A stretch of DNA of 64,000 nucleotides, from contig NZ_JARGNB010000004.1 in NCBI RefSeq assembly GCF_030167915.1, positions 372,001 through 436,000 of the forward strand, read 5' to 3'. The position numbers and the translations under genes are program-made. This stretch comes from Aquabacterium humicola (lineage in GTDB: Bacteria; Pseudomonadota; Gammaproteobacteria; Burkholderiales; Burkholderiaceae_C). A model generated the notes under the pieces. It saw only the letters and a list, made by a program, of their open reading frames with translations. It had not been told where the DNA came from and ran no database searches. This document shows, piece after piece, positions 56,130 to 64,000 of the stretch (positions are counted from its first letter, which is position 1; each line of letters opens with the position of its first letter).

Positions 56130-58754
56130 TCACGGTTTCCGAGCCGCGCTCGTCGCGACGAACGCCGCGACGTCGCCGCGCCGCGCGAGCCCCAGCTTCG
56201 CCAGCAGGCTCGCGACATGGTGCTCGACGGTGCGCGGCGAGCGGTGCCAGCGCGCGGCGATCGCGCGGTCGCTCAAGCCTTGCGCGACCAGCTCGACCAG
56301 CGCGCGTTCGCGCGGCGTGAGCCCGAGCGGGTCGGCGCGCGTGGCCTTACCGAGGCCGCGGCGCGCGGTCGAGCCGAGCTCGCGCAGGCGGCGCCGTGCC
56401 AGCGCCGCGGCGGGTGCCGCGCCGAGCTCGTCGAACAAGGCGAGTGCACGTTCGAGCTGCGCGACCGTGCCGCCCAGCAGCGCCAGCCCGGCTTCCCAGG
56501 CGTTGCCCAGCCGCAGCCACGCGGCGGCCGCGTCGTCGAGCCGGCCGGCCAGCTCGGCCGCGCAAGGCGGCGCGACATCGAAGGCCGGCAAGGCCTCCAG
56601 CGCATCGAGGCGGCGCAGCCAGACCGCCAGCTGCCCGCAGCGCCAGGGCTCGCCGGTGGCCAGCGACGGTGCCCAGGCCGCGTGCACGATGCGCAGCAGC
56701 CCGTCGCGCTGCCCCAGCAGCCAGGCCGCTTCGGCCGCCGCCGGCGCCAGCGGCGCGTACCACGGCGCGGGATCGGGCCCGCGCCGGCCGGCGAGCGCGT
56801 CGATCCAGTAGGTCCGTACGGCCGGCGCGGCGGGCTGGCCCCGGCGCAGCGCGAGGCGCGCGCGGTGGTGTTCGCACTGCGCGCGGTCCATCGGCAGCAG
56901 GTCGGTGCGCGACAGCAGCGCGGCCAGTTCCTGGTCGGCGCGCGCCCAGTCGCCGGTTTCCAGCCGCGCGAAGGCGCGCCGCACGTGGATGCGCGCGACG
57001 TAGAGCTCGAAGTCGCGCGCCTCGCAGTAGGCCAGCGCCTCGTCGCACAGCTGCGCGGCGCGCGCCATGCGCCGGTGCACCAGCGCGTGCGCGATCAGGT
57101 TCATGTAGGCGCGCGCGGCCTGCTCGGACCAGCCGCGCTCGAGCGACATGCGCAGGCTGCGCTCGAGCTTGGCCCACGCGTCGTCGCGGTCGGCGCGCAC
57201 CAGCTCCTCGGAGCCGACCGTGTTCAGCGCATGCGCCAGCGTCTCGTCGTCGCGCGCGGCTTCGGCCAGCGCCAGCGCGCGCCGGCCCCAGTCCTCGGCG
57301 GCGCGCGACGGGTCGAGCAGGTGCATCTGCGCCATCACCGCGACGGCGCGGCCGAGCTCGCGCGGGCGCTGCAGCGGTTCCAGCGCGGCGATGGCCTCGC
57401 CGGCCAGGCGCTTGCCGCCGGCGAGGTCGCCGCGCAGCCAGCGCAGCCGCGCCAGCCGGGCCTGGCCGAGTGCGGTGGCCACCGCGTCGCCGGCCTCGCG
57501 CTGCAGCGCGATGGCCTGCTCGCGCGCGGCCTGCGCGCGGTCGAGCTCGCCGATCAGCTCGCACTGCTCGGCCTGGTCGGTGAGCAGCCCGGCGCGCAGC
57601 GCCGGCGGCGCCTGTGCGCTGCGCTCCAGTGCCATCGTGTACAGCGCGGCGGCCTGGCGGTGCGCGGCGGCGCGCGCGGCATCCTCGGCGGCCTGCGGCG
57701 CCAGCTGCAGCACCTCGTCGTCGAGGCCGGCCCCGTCGGCATGGTGCACGCGCCGCGTCGCGGGCGCCTCCGGCAGCAGCTGCAGCAGCTGGCGGTGCAG
57801 CGTGCGGCGGCGGCCGTCGGCCAGTGCCGATTCGATGGCGCGGCGCGCGAGCTCGTGGCGGAACACGATGCTGTCGTCGTGGTCGACCAGCAGCCCGCTG
57901 GCCGCGCATTCGTCGATCGCGTCGATCAGCGCCGGGTCGATGCCGTGCAGCACCGCGCGTTCGACCGGCACCGGCGACACGCTGGCCGCGTCGAGCAGCC
58001 GGCGCGCCAGCGGCGACAGGCGCTGCGCACGCGCGAGCACGGTGTCGCGCACCGAGGCCGGCAGCTGCCCGCCGCCGCGCTCGCGCAGCAGCTCGCCGAC
58101 GTAGAACGGGTTGCCCTGCGTCAGCCGGTGCAGGCCGTTCGGCGCCCGGCCGGCGCGGTGCGCGGCGAGCTCGACACCGCGGGCCGACAGCGGCGCCAGC
58201 GGCAGCCGCAGCGTGGCCGCCGGCGGCAGGCCGGCGATCACCACGTGCAGCGGATGCTCCGGCGGCAGTTCGTCGTCGCGGTAGCTCAGCACCAGCCCGA
58301 GCGGCAGCGCGTCGATGCGCCGCCCGAGAAAGCGCAGCAGGTCGAGGCTGGCATGGTCGGCCCATTGCGCATCGTCGACCGCCAGCACCAGCGGCGCGCG
58401 GCGCTGGCGCAGCCAGGCGAGCAGCTCGGGCATCACGTCCTGCACGCGGTGGCCGCGCTGCACCAGCGACGCGAGGCCGGGCGGCAGGCCGTCGACCATG
58501 TCGAGCAGCGGCCCGAGCGGTGTCGGCGACAGCAGCGGCTCGCACCAGCCGATCAGCCAGTCCAGCCCCGGCGGCGCGGCCGCGCGTGCGGCCTGCAGCA
58601 CGCTGGTCTTGCCGACGCCGGCTTCGCCATGCAGCAGCAGGCAGCGCCCGCCGGCACCGGGCGCGGCGAGCGCGCGCAGCCAGTCGGCGAAGCGTGCCAG
58701 CGGCATCTCGCGCTCGATCAGCGCCGGAGCACCCGGCGCCGCCCGGTCCTGCAT
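56130..58754 (-). CDS. LAL-type LuxR transcriptional regulator
   Basis: 874-aa large ATP-binding LuxR regulator. The N-terminal STAND-type NTPase has Walker A LLLHGEAGVGKTSVLQAAR near residue 43 and Walker B LVLAVDDAQWADHASLDLLRFLG. TPR-like helical repeats fill the middle (about 340-740). The C-terminal HTH reads LTPRERALVELVAQGLSDRAIAARWHRSPRTVEHHVASLLAKLGL. These regulators respond to ligand and ATP. It is downstream of, and co-directional with, the esterase and repeat-protein genes, and convergent with the M10 protease gene. Confidence 0.93.
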   Translation of the reverse strand: MQDRAAPGAPALIEREMPLARFADWLRALAAPGAGGRCLLLHGEAGVGKTSVLQAARAAAPPGLDWLIGWCEPLLSPTPLGPLLDMVDGLPPGLASLVQRGHRVQDVMPELLAWLRQRRAPLVLAVDDAQWADHASLDLLRFLGRRIDALPLGLVLSYRDDELPPEHPLHVVIAGLPPAATLRLPLAPLSARGVELAAHRAGRAPNGLHRLTQGNPFYVGELLRERGGGQLPASVRDTVLARAQRLSPLARRLLDAASVSPVPVERAVLHGIDPALIDAIDECAASGLLVDHDDSIVFRHELARRAIESALADGRRRTLHRQLLQLLPEAPATRRVHHADGAGLDDEVLQLAPQAAEDAARAAAHRQAAALYTMALERSAQAPPALRAGLLTDQAEQCELIGELDRAQAAREQAIALQREAGDAVATALGQARLARLRWLRGDLAGGKRLAGEAIAALEPLQRPRELGRAVAVMAQMHLLDPSRAAEDWGRRALALAEAARDDETLAHALNTVGSEELVRADRDDAWAKLERSLRMSLERGWSEQAARAYMNLIAHALVHRRMARAAQLCDEALAYCEARDFELYVARIHVRRAFARLETGDWARADQELAALLSRTDLLPMDRAQCEHHRARLALRRGQPAAPAVRTYWIDALAGRRGPDPAPWYAPLAPAAAEAAWLLGQRDGLLRIVHAAWAPSLATGEPWRCGQLAVWLRRLDALEALPAFDVAPPCAAELAGRLDDAAAAWLRLGNAWEAGLALLGGTVAQLERALALFDELGAAPAAALARRRLRELGSTARRGLGKATRADPLGLTPRERALVELVAQGLSDRAIAARWHRSPRTVEHHVASLLAKLGLARRGDVAAFVATSAARKP

Positions 58755-58825
58755 GCGAATCCCCTCGATCCTCCGGGGCGCATGGTACTGAGCGGCGGCG
58801 GGTGGCGACCGGGCGGTCCCCGCGA

Positions 58826-59332
58826 TCAGGGGCGTTGGGTCGTGACGGTCGTCGTCAGCGAGCCGTCCGGATTGCGCGCGCGGTCGACCGTGCGCGTGCC
58901 GCCCTTCGGGCCGGTGACCGTCTTGTCGACCGCACCGTCGGCGCCCTGCGAGCGGTCCACCGTCGTCACTCCGCCGCGGCGTCCGGTGATCGTCGCGTCG
59001 GTGCGGCCGTCGGCGCCGATCGAGCGGTCGACGGTCTTCGTGCGGCCGGCCCGGCCGGTGACGGTCTTGTCGACCGCGCCATCCGCGCCGCGGCTGCGGT
59101 CGACCGTGCGCTGGCGGCCGCCGGGGCCGGTGGTGGTGCTGTCGATCAGGCCGTCGTCGCCGCGCTGGCGATCGATGGTCGTCGTGCGGCCGGCGCGGCC
59201 GGTGACGCTGGTGTCCTTGGCGCCGTCGGCGCCGCGGGTGTGGGTGACGGTGCGCTCGGCGGCCACCGCGCTCGAGGACAGGCCCGCGAGCGAGGCGGCG
59301 GCGATCAGGGTGAGGGTGAGCAGGCGACGCAT
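58826..59332 (-). CDS. Secreted tandem-repeat protein (TVDRSxGADG repeats)
   Basis: 168-aa protein that I do not recognise. A Sec signal peptide (LLTLTLIAAASLAGLSSSAVA) is followed by six repeats of about 23-24 residues of the form TVDRSxGADGxxDxTVTGxxGx. Each is rich in Thr, Asp, Gly and Arg; the first and last are the most diverged. Alternating Thr/Val and Asp/Gly turns suggest a beta-solenoid, as in YD- or Rhs-like repeats, possibly extracellular. AAGGAA lies 9 bp before the ATG at 59332. It lies 29 bp downstream of the lipoprotein esterase gene, so the two probably share a transcript. Confidence 0.85.
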   Translation of the reverse strand: MRRLLTLTLIAAASLAGLSSSAVAAERTVTHTRGADGAKDTSVTGRAGRTTTIDRQRGDDGLIDSTTTGPGGRQRTVDRSRGADGAVDKTVTGRAGRTKTVDRSIGADGRTDATITGRRGGVTTVDRSQGADGAVDKTVTGPKGGTRTVDRARNPDGSLTTTVTTQRP

Positions 59333-59361
59333 GGTCGGTTCCTTTCGACGGGGTGGCGGGG

Positions 59362-60693
59362 TCAGGGCATCGACTTGTCGCGGAAGAAGTTCCACAGCAG
59401 GTCGGGCATGTAGTTCGGGTAGTGGTGGTCCAGCCCCTGGATCACCGCCATGTGGAAGGTGTTGCCGCCCGCGGGCGTCGCGGTGCTGGTGGTGTGGGTG
59501 TAGATGCTCATCAGGTGGCCGTAGAGCGTCGCCTGCTGCCAGCTGTAGGGCGCGCCTAAGCTCAGCACGCCGAGGAAGGGCTCGTTCATGCGCTGGTAGC
59601 GCGCGGTGCTGCCCTGGTCGGTCATCGGGAACGGGTTCTCGGCCGACATGCCGTAGCGGTCGTCGCGGTCGCCGACCGCGTAGATCATCGACATCGGCCG
59701 CGGCGCCGGGCCGTTCAGCCGCGCCTGCGCGCCGCCCGCGTTCGACGCGGCCGCGGCGACCAGGTCCGAGGCTTCGTGCGCCAGCCGCAGGCTCATCTGC
59801 CCGCCATTGGAGAAGCCGCTGACGTAGATGCGCTTCGCATCGGCGGCGAAGTTGGCGGTGATGTCGGCGACCATCGCGCGGAAGAAGGCGACGTCGTCGG
59901 CCAGCGGGTGGTCGACGGCGGCGAGCGCCTCCGCGGGCAAGCCCACGCGCTGCTCGGCGGTGCACAGCGGCCGGTCGGTCGGGTCGCCGAGGAAGCTGTC
60001 GGCCCACTTGGTGGGCGTGCGGCGTTCGGCCGGGTGGGCGAAGACGCCGTTCTTGTCGTCGTCGTCGTAGTAGCAGTGGCGCAGCGCCGTCGGGAAGACC
60101 GCGATCAGTCCTTCGGCATCGGCCTTTTCGCGCCAGCCCGAGCCGTTGTAGAACTGCTCGCCATCGCCGCTGGTGCCGTGCAGCATGAAGACCGCCGGCG
60201 TATTCATCTGGCCGCGCGCGCGCCACGGCAGGTGCACGATGTAGTGGCGGGTGAGGCCCTGGATCGTCGCGGTGCGGTGCAGCTTCAATCCGCAGGCGGC
60301 GGGGCGGGCGTCGCAGAACTCGGCGAGCGAGCTCACGCGCACCGGTGTCACCAGGTTGCCGACGACCGGCCCGAGCGCGTAGAGGTCGGTGGCCGTGTAG
60401 CCGACGCAGTTGCCGGTGGCCGGGTAGCAGCGGTAGACGTAGGGCGGCGACACCTGCGTGGGCGCCGTGCCGGGGAAGTGCACGGCGTACTGCTGCTCGA
60501 TGTAGGGCAGCAGCGTCGCGGCGAGCGCTTCGTTGAGCAGGTCGTCGGAGATCGACCACAGCGCGCGGCGCCGTTCGTCGGGCGCGGCGGCGGGCGCCGA
60601 CGTGTCGCCCGGGCGGCCGCCGCCGCAGCCGGCCAGCAGCGCCGCCAGCAGCGTGCCGGCGAGGACGCGTCGAATGCTCGATAGGGACTTCAT
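59362..60693 (-). CDS. Lipoprotein esterase, PHB-depolymerase/feruloyl-esterase-like
   Basis: 443-aa alpha/beta-hydrolase-fold esterase of the LpqC/PHB depolymerase group. The N-terminus (VLAGTLLAALLAGCGGG) is a lipoprotein signal with lipobox LLAGC. The fold is recognised by HYIVHLPWRARGQMNTPAVFMLHGTSGDGEQF and the nucleophile elbow YVSGFSNGGQMSLRLAHE (GFSNG), with a candidate His in LDHHYPNY. A 110-residue extension precedes the catalytic domain. The natural substrate (polyhydroxyalkanoate, plant ester or other) is not determinable. It is divergent from the DUF1800 gene across 214 bp. Confidence 0.88.
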   Translation of the reverse strand: MKSLSSIRRVLAGTLLAALLAGCGGGRPGDTSAPAAAPDERRRALWSISDDLLNEALAATLLPYIEQQYAVHFPGTAPTQVSPPYVYRCYPATGNCVGYTATDLYALGPVVGNLVTPVRVSSLAEFCDARPAACGLKLHRTATIQGLTRHYIVHLPWRARGQMNTPAVFMLHGTSGDGEQFYNGSGWREKADAEGLIAVFPTALRHCYYDDDDKNGVFAHPAERRTPTKWADSFLGDPTDRPLCTAEQRVGLPAEALAAVDHPLADDVAFFRAMVADITANFAADAKRIYVSGFSNGGQMSLRLAHEASDLVAAAASNAGGAQARLNGPAPRPMSMIYAVGDRDDRYGMSAENPFPMTDQGSTARYQRMNEPFLGVLSLGAPYSWQQATLYGHLMSIYTHTTSTATPAGGNTFHMAVIQGLDHHYPNYMPDLLWNFFRDKSMP

Positions 60694-60804
60694 GATGCCT
60701 CCTGAACCTCGACCGGCATGACGACGCCGGATGGCCTGAAGGCTAGGGGCCGCGGCAGCGGGTGCGCGTGCCGGCGGCTACCTGGAAATCGGGGGCGGAC
60801 TACC

Positions 60805-60825
60805 CAGATTTGCGCGCCGAATCTG
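60805..60825. promoter_or_regulatory. Dyad in the divergent esterase-DUF1800 intergenic region
   Basis: CAGATT, 9 bases, AATCTG: a perfect 6-bp inverted repeat midway between the divergent starts at 60693 and 60908. It could be the binding site of a dimeric regulator such as the nearby LuxR-type protein; no further evidence. Confidence 0.4.
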
Positions 60826-60907
60826 TACGCCGCGCCTAGCCGCATCTTTACGCTCCGCCACATCCCCGACATGCGCGGTTGCGGTGCCGGTTGCAACAAT
60901 CCGACGC

Positions 60908-62299
60908 ATGAGCGCCGCTGCCATCGCCCTGAACCGCTTCGGCCTCGGCTCCAGGCCCGAGGAACCGGTACCGGCCGACCCGAGGCGCTGGCTGCTGTCG
61001 CAGCTGGACGCCTACGAGCCGCTTCCCTCGCCCTGGCAGCCGTTGCCGCGAACCGCGGCCCTGGTGGCCACGTGGCTGGCGCAGCAGCGCGCCGTCCGGC
61101 AGGCGCCCGAGGGCCAGCGCGCCGGCATCCGGGAGGCCTATCTCCGGCAGGGGCGCGAGGCCTACGTCGCGGCGGTCGGCGCGCGCACCGCCAGCGCGCT
61201 GCAGGCGCCGGCTCCCTTCGTCGAGCGGCTGGTGCACTTCTGGTCCAACCACTTCGCGGTGTCGGTGGACAAGCTGCTCGTCGTCGGGCTGGCGGGCGGC
61301 TTCGAGGCCGACGCCATTCGTCCGCATGTGCTGGGCCGCTTCGAGGACCTGCTGCTGGCCGTCGTGCGTCACCCGGCGATGCTGCTGTACCTGGACCAGG
61401 CGCAGTCGATCGGCCCCGGCAGCCGCGCCGGCATGCGTGCCATGGAGCGCCAGCAGCGCCCGCGCGGCCTCAACGAAAACCTGGCGCGCGAGATCCTGGA
61501 ACTGCACACGCTCGGGGTGCGCAGCGGCTATACGCAGGCGGACGTGACCGAGTTCGCGCGGGCGCTCACCGGCTGGACGCTGCCGGGCGATACCGCTACC
61601 GACACCGCCGGCGCCGGCGACACCGCCGACGCTGCCGCGGCGACGTTCCGCTTCGTGCCCGCGCTGCACGAGCCCGGTGCACGGACGGTGCTCGGCCGCA
61701 CGTATGCCGAGGGCGGCGAGCAGCAGGCGCGGTTGATCCTCCATGACCTCGTCGCGGCGCCCGCGACCGCGCTGCACATCGCCACCAAGCTGGCCCGCCA
61801 CTTCATCGCCGACGTGCCGCCCCCCGCGCTGGTGCAGCGCCTGGCGGACATCTTCACGCGCAGCGGCGGCGACCTGCCGAGCGTCTACCGCGCGCTGGTC
61901 GCCTCGCCGGAGGCCTGGCAACCGGAGGGCGTCAAGTTCAAGTCGCCCTGGGAGTGGGCCGTGTCGAGCCTGCGGGCGCTCGGGCGGCAGCAGGTGCCCC
62001 CGGGACAGGCCGCCAGCCTGATGAACCAGCTCGGGCAGCCGGTGTGGCGCCCGGGCTCGCCGGCCGGCTACGGCGACCTGACGGCGACCTGGGCCGCGCC
62101 CGATGCGTTGCTGCGCCGGGTCGAAGCGGCGCAGCGCATGGCCCTGCAGACCGGCGATGCCGTCGATGCCCGTGCGCTGGCGCCGCGCGTGCTGCCGGAC
62201 GTGCTGAGCGCCGCCACCGCGCAGGCCCTGGCGCGCGCGGAGAGCGGGAGCACGGCGCTGGCGCTGCTGCTGGTCTCGCCCGAATTCCTCAGGAGATGA
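60908..62299 (+). CDS. DUF1800 domain-containing protein
   Basis: 463-aa DUF1800 protein. Family marks are ALNRFGLG at the start, FVERLVHFWSNHFAVSVDK, GLNENLAREILELHTLGVRSGYTQADVTEFARALTGWT, and HIATKLARHFIADVPPPALVQRLADIF. The biochemical function of the family is unknown; it is repeatedly found next to a DUF1501 gene, as here. No signal peptide is visible at this ATG; a GTG at 60884 adds eight residues but no signal. Its stop overlaps the ribosome binding region of the DUF1501 gene. Confidence 0.9.
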   Translation: MSAAAIALNRFGLGSRPEEPVPADPRRWLLSQLDAYEPLPSPWQPLPRTAALVATWLAQQRAVRQAPEGQRAGIREAYLRQGREAYVAAVGARTASALQAPAPFVERLVHFWSNHFAVSVDKLLVVGLAGGFEADAIRPHVLGRFEDLLLAVVRHPAMLLYLDQAQSIGPGSRAGMRAMERQQRPRGLNENLAREILELHTLGVRSGYTQADVTEFARALTGWTLPGDTATDTAGAGDTADAAAATFRFVPALHEPGARTVLGRTYAEGGEQQARLILHDLVAAPATALHIATKLARHFIADVPPPALVQRLADIFTRSGGDLPSVYRALVASPEAWQPEGVKFKSPWEWAVSSLRALGRQQVPPGQAASLMNQLGQPVWRPGSPAGYGDLTATWAAPDALLRRVEAAQRMALQTGDAVDARALAPRVLPDVLSAATAQALARAESGSTALALLLVSPEFLRR

Positions 62300-62301
62300 G
62301 C

Positions 62302-63447
62302 ATGACGCTGGACCGACGCCGCTTCCTGGGCGCTGCCGCGCTGTGCACGGCGTCGCCGGTGCTGTTCGCGCAGGCCGCCACCGAGCGGCGCTTCGTCTTC
62401 ATCATCCAGCGCGGCGCGGCCGACGGCCTGAACACCGTCATTCCCTATGCGGAGCCGGCCTATGCCAGCATGCGCGGCGCGCTGGCGATCGATGCGGCCA
62501 GCGCGCTGAAGCTGGACGGCACGTTCGCGCTGCATCCGTCGCTGCCGCAGCTGCACGCGCTGTATGCCGACGGCCAGGCGAGCTTCTTCCACGCGGTGGC
62601 TTCGCCATACCGCGACCGCTCGCACTTCGATGGCCAGAACGTGCTGGAAACCGGCGGCCGCGCGCCGTACCAGGTGAAGGACGGCTGGATGAACCGGCTG
62701 CTGGGCCTGCTGCCGCGCCACGGCAAGGACGCCATCGCCTTTTCACCCGCCGTGCCGATGGCGCTGCGGGGGGCGGTCGAGGTCACCACCTATGCCCCCT
62801 CGGCGCTGCCGGTGGCCACCGACGACCTGATGATGCGGGTGGAGCAGCTCTACGCGAAGGACGCGCAGCTGCACGCGATCTGGTCCTCCGCGCTCGACGC
62901 CCGGGGCATGGCGGGTGGCATGCCTGGCGGCGAGCGGCGGCAGGACCCGGCCGCGCTCGGCCGCATGGCGGCGCGCTTCCTGGCGCGGGCCGACGGTCCA
63001 CGCCTCGCGATGATCGAGACCGGCGGCTGGGACACGCACAGCGCGCAGAACCCGCGGCTCGCTGGCCAGCTCAGGGGCCTGGACCAGCTGATCGGCGGCT
63101 TGCACGAGGGGCTGGGCGCCGCGTGGTCGCAGACGGTGATCCTGGTGGCGACCGAGTTCGGGCGCACCGTGGCCGCCAACGGCACCGGCGGCACCGACCA
63201 TGGCACCGGTGCGGCAGCCATGCTGGTGGGCGGCGCCGTGCAGGGCGGCCGCGTCGTGGCCGACTGGCCGGGCCTCGCGCCCGCCAACCTGTTCGAAGGA
63301 CGCGACCTTGCGCCGACGCTGGCACTGGACGCGCTGGTGAGCTCGGCGTGTGCCGAGGCGTTCCGGCTCGATCCCGAACGCACCGCGCGCATCCTGTTCC
63401 CGGAATCGGCGCGGGCCGGGCTGGCGCAAGGACTGCTGCGCACCTGA
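62302..63447 (+). CDS. DUF1501 domain-containing Tat-exported protein
   Basis: 381-aa protein of the alkaline-phosphatase-like superfamily. The N-terminus LDRRRFLGAAALCTASPVLFAQA is a twin-arginine signal (RRRFLG), so it is exported folded. Family marks are IIQRGAADGLNTVIPY, SPYRDRSHFDGQNVLETGG, ETGGWDTHSAQN, VATEFGRTVAANGTGGTDHGTGAAAMLVGG; the Asp/His residues probably bind metal. ATG 62302 is chosen because AGGAG lies 6 bp upstream; the ATG at 62296 abuts it. With the DUF1800 gene it forms a two-gene unit of unknown function, often proposed to act on the envelope or a carbohydrate sulfate/phosphate. Confidence 0.9.
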   Translation: MTLDRRRFLGAAALCTASPVLFAQAATERRFVFIIQRGAADGLNTVIPYAEPAYASMRGALAIDAASALKLDGTFALHPSLPQLHALYADGQASFFHAVASPYRDRSHFDGQNVLETGGRAPYQVKDGWMNRLLGLLPRHGKDAIAFSPAVPMALRGAVEVTTYAPSALPVATDDLMMRVEQLYAKDAQLHAIWSSALDARGMAGGMPGGERRQDPAALGRMAARFLARADGPRLAMIETGGWDTHSAQNPRLAGQLRGLDQLIGGLHEGLGAAWSQTVILVATEFGRTVAANGTGGTDHGTGAAAMLVGGAVQGGRVVADWPGLAPANLFEGRDLAPTLALDALVSSACAEAFRLDPERTARILFPESARAGLAQGLLRT

Positions 63448-63471
63448 GCCCGGGGCCCGCCGGACGGCGCG

Positions 63472-64000
63472 TCAGGCGGTCGACGCCGGTGTCAGCCTGA
63501 TGATCGCGAAGGTCGCGCCGAACGGGTCCATCAGCACCGAGAAGCGGCCGACGCCCGGGATGTCCGCCGGCGGCATCATCACCGTGCCCTTCAGCGCCTG
63601 CGCCTGGTCCGCGGTGGCATCGGCATCGGCCACCGCCACGTAGGGCACCCACATCGTCGGCATGTCGTCGCCGCACTGCATGATGCCGCCGCGGCTCTGG
63701 CCGCCCTTGGCCAGCATGTAGTAGGTGCCCTGCTCGCCCATGTCCATCGTGTCGTGGCCGTAGCCGAAGGCGGCCTCGTAGAAGGCCAGCGCGCGCCGCG
63801 CGTCGCCGGTCCACAGCTCGTTCCAGCACCACTGGCCGGGCGGCGCCTGCGGCACGTCGGGCCGGTCGCCCTGCGTGCTCTTCCACAGCGAGACCACCGC
63901 GCCGGTCGGATCGGTGATGGTCGCGCCGCGGCCGACGGCGCCGAAGTCGGCCGGCGCCTGCAGCGACTTCGCGCCGGCGGCCAGCGCGGTGCGGTGGCTG
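63472..64000 (-). CDS. VOC (glyoxalase/bleomycin-resistance) family protein, 5' end beyond window
   Basis: The frame has no start within the window: it reads through to the right edge (about 175 codons plus stop visible). Two VOC repeats are apparent. The end of a first module (HRTALAAGAKSLQAPADFG, GRGATITDPTGAVVSLWK) is followed by a full second module starting GQWCWNELWTGDARRALAFYEAAFGYG and ending GRFSVLMDPFGATFAIIRL. An internal GTG at 63897 is not the true start. VOC proteins are metal-dependent enzymes or small-molecule binders; no specific role can be given. It is convergent with the DUF1501 gene. Confidence 0.88.
   Translation of the reverse strand, partial: SHRTALAAGAKSLQAPADFGAVGRGATITDPTGAVVSLWKSTQGDRPDVPQAPPGQWCWNELWTGDARRALAFYEAAFGYGHDTMDMGEQGTYYMLAKGGQSRGGIMQCGDDMPTMWVPYVAVADADATADQAQALKGTVMMPPADIPGVGRFSVLMDPFGATFAIIRLTPASTA

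Noticed and set aside
56115-59822. 1235-codon plus-strand frame over the LAL regulator
   Set aside because: Antisense of a regulator with intact NTPase and HTH motifs, and it also crosses the repeat protein.

Overview
The window is a high-GC (about 70%) chromosomal segment of a betaproteobacterium, most likely Burkholderiales of the Rubrivivax/Leptothrix/Methylibium type. The evidence is the gene order mnmE-yidC-yidD-rnpA-rpmH | dnaA-dnaN-gyrB, a PEP-CTERM protein, an aerobic CoA-dependent 2-aminobenzoate operon, and the sequence character of the housekeeping proteins. This placement comes from recognising families, not from a search. I saw no rRNA, tRNA, CRISPR array or intact insertion sequence.

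Layout. (1) 1-1796: 5' part of an RTX-repeat secreted protein running off the left edge. (2) 1969-12050: the replication-origin region. mnmE, yidC, yidD, rnpA and rpmH read leftward; dnaA, dnaN and gyrB read rightward. DnaA boxes lie inside rnpA, between rpmH and dnaA, and between dnaA and dnaN. (3) 12121-18333: a small hypothetical gene, a catalase-related protein, a gamma-glutamyltransferase/MazG-like/GNAT run, and a soluble multi-PAS histidine kinase. (4) 18528-26666: two chemoreceptors with near-identical signalling parts, a universal stress protein, and a GltIJKL-type acidic amino-acid ABC transporter with a second binding protein. (5) 26934-27527: thymidine kinase. (6) 27529-34997: a seven-gene, tightly overlapped leftward operon for 2-aminobenzoate (anthranilate) degradation through CoA thioesters, with a MarR regulator and a likely operator. 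Just upstream are a hybrid histidine kinase and an orphan TRAP-type binding protein. (7) 38901-46613: a Wzz/GumC-like polysaccharide chain-length protein fused to a degenerate tyrosine-recombinase-like domain, a PPi-type phosphofructokinase, a hydrolase-LuxR fusion, a cytochrome P450, a leaderless M15 peptidase with an overlapping exported partner, and a class II aldolase. (8) 46837-56060: exported proteins (RTX-tailed nuclease, PEP-CTERM protein, M10 RTX protease) interleaved with a TPR protein and two PLP enzymes. (9) 56130-64000: a LAL-type LuxR regulator, a secreted repeat protein, a lipoprotein esterase, a DUF1800/DUF1501 pair, and a VOC protein cut by the right edge.

How the parts work together. 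The origin region couples replication initiation (DnaA, sliding clamp, gyrase) with tRNA and ribosome maturation and membrane protein insertion. The catabolic operon would activate 2-aminobenzoate to its CoA ester (ligase), hydroxylate and reduce the ring (flavin monooxygenase/reductase fusion), and pass it to beta-oxidation-like steps (enoyl-CoA hydratase, acyl-CoA dehydrogenase). RidA may clear enamine/imine intermediates. Three RTX proteins imply a type I secretion system elsewhere, and the PEP-CTERM protein implies an exosortase elsewhere.

The most unusual items are the polysaccharide co-polymerase/dead tyrosine-recombinase fusion (38901-40904), a candidate leaderless peptidoglycan-hydrolase/immunity pair (44657-45779), DnaA boxes embedded in rnpA, a roughly 160-bp multi-hairpin repeat found right after two unrelated stop codons, and a 25-bp hairpin array that appears to have grown out of the 3' end of a coding sequence.
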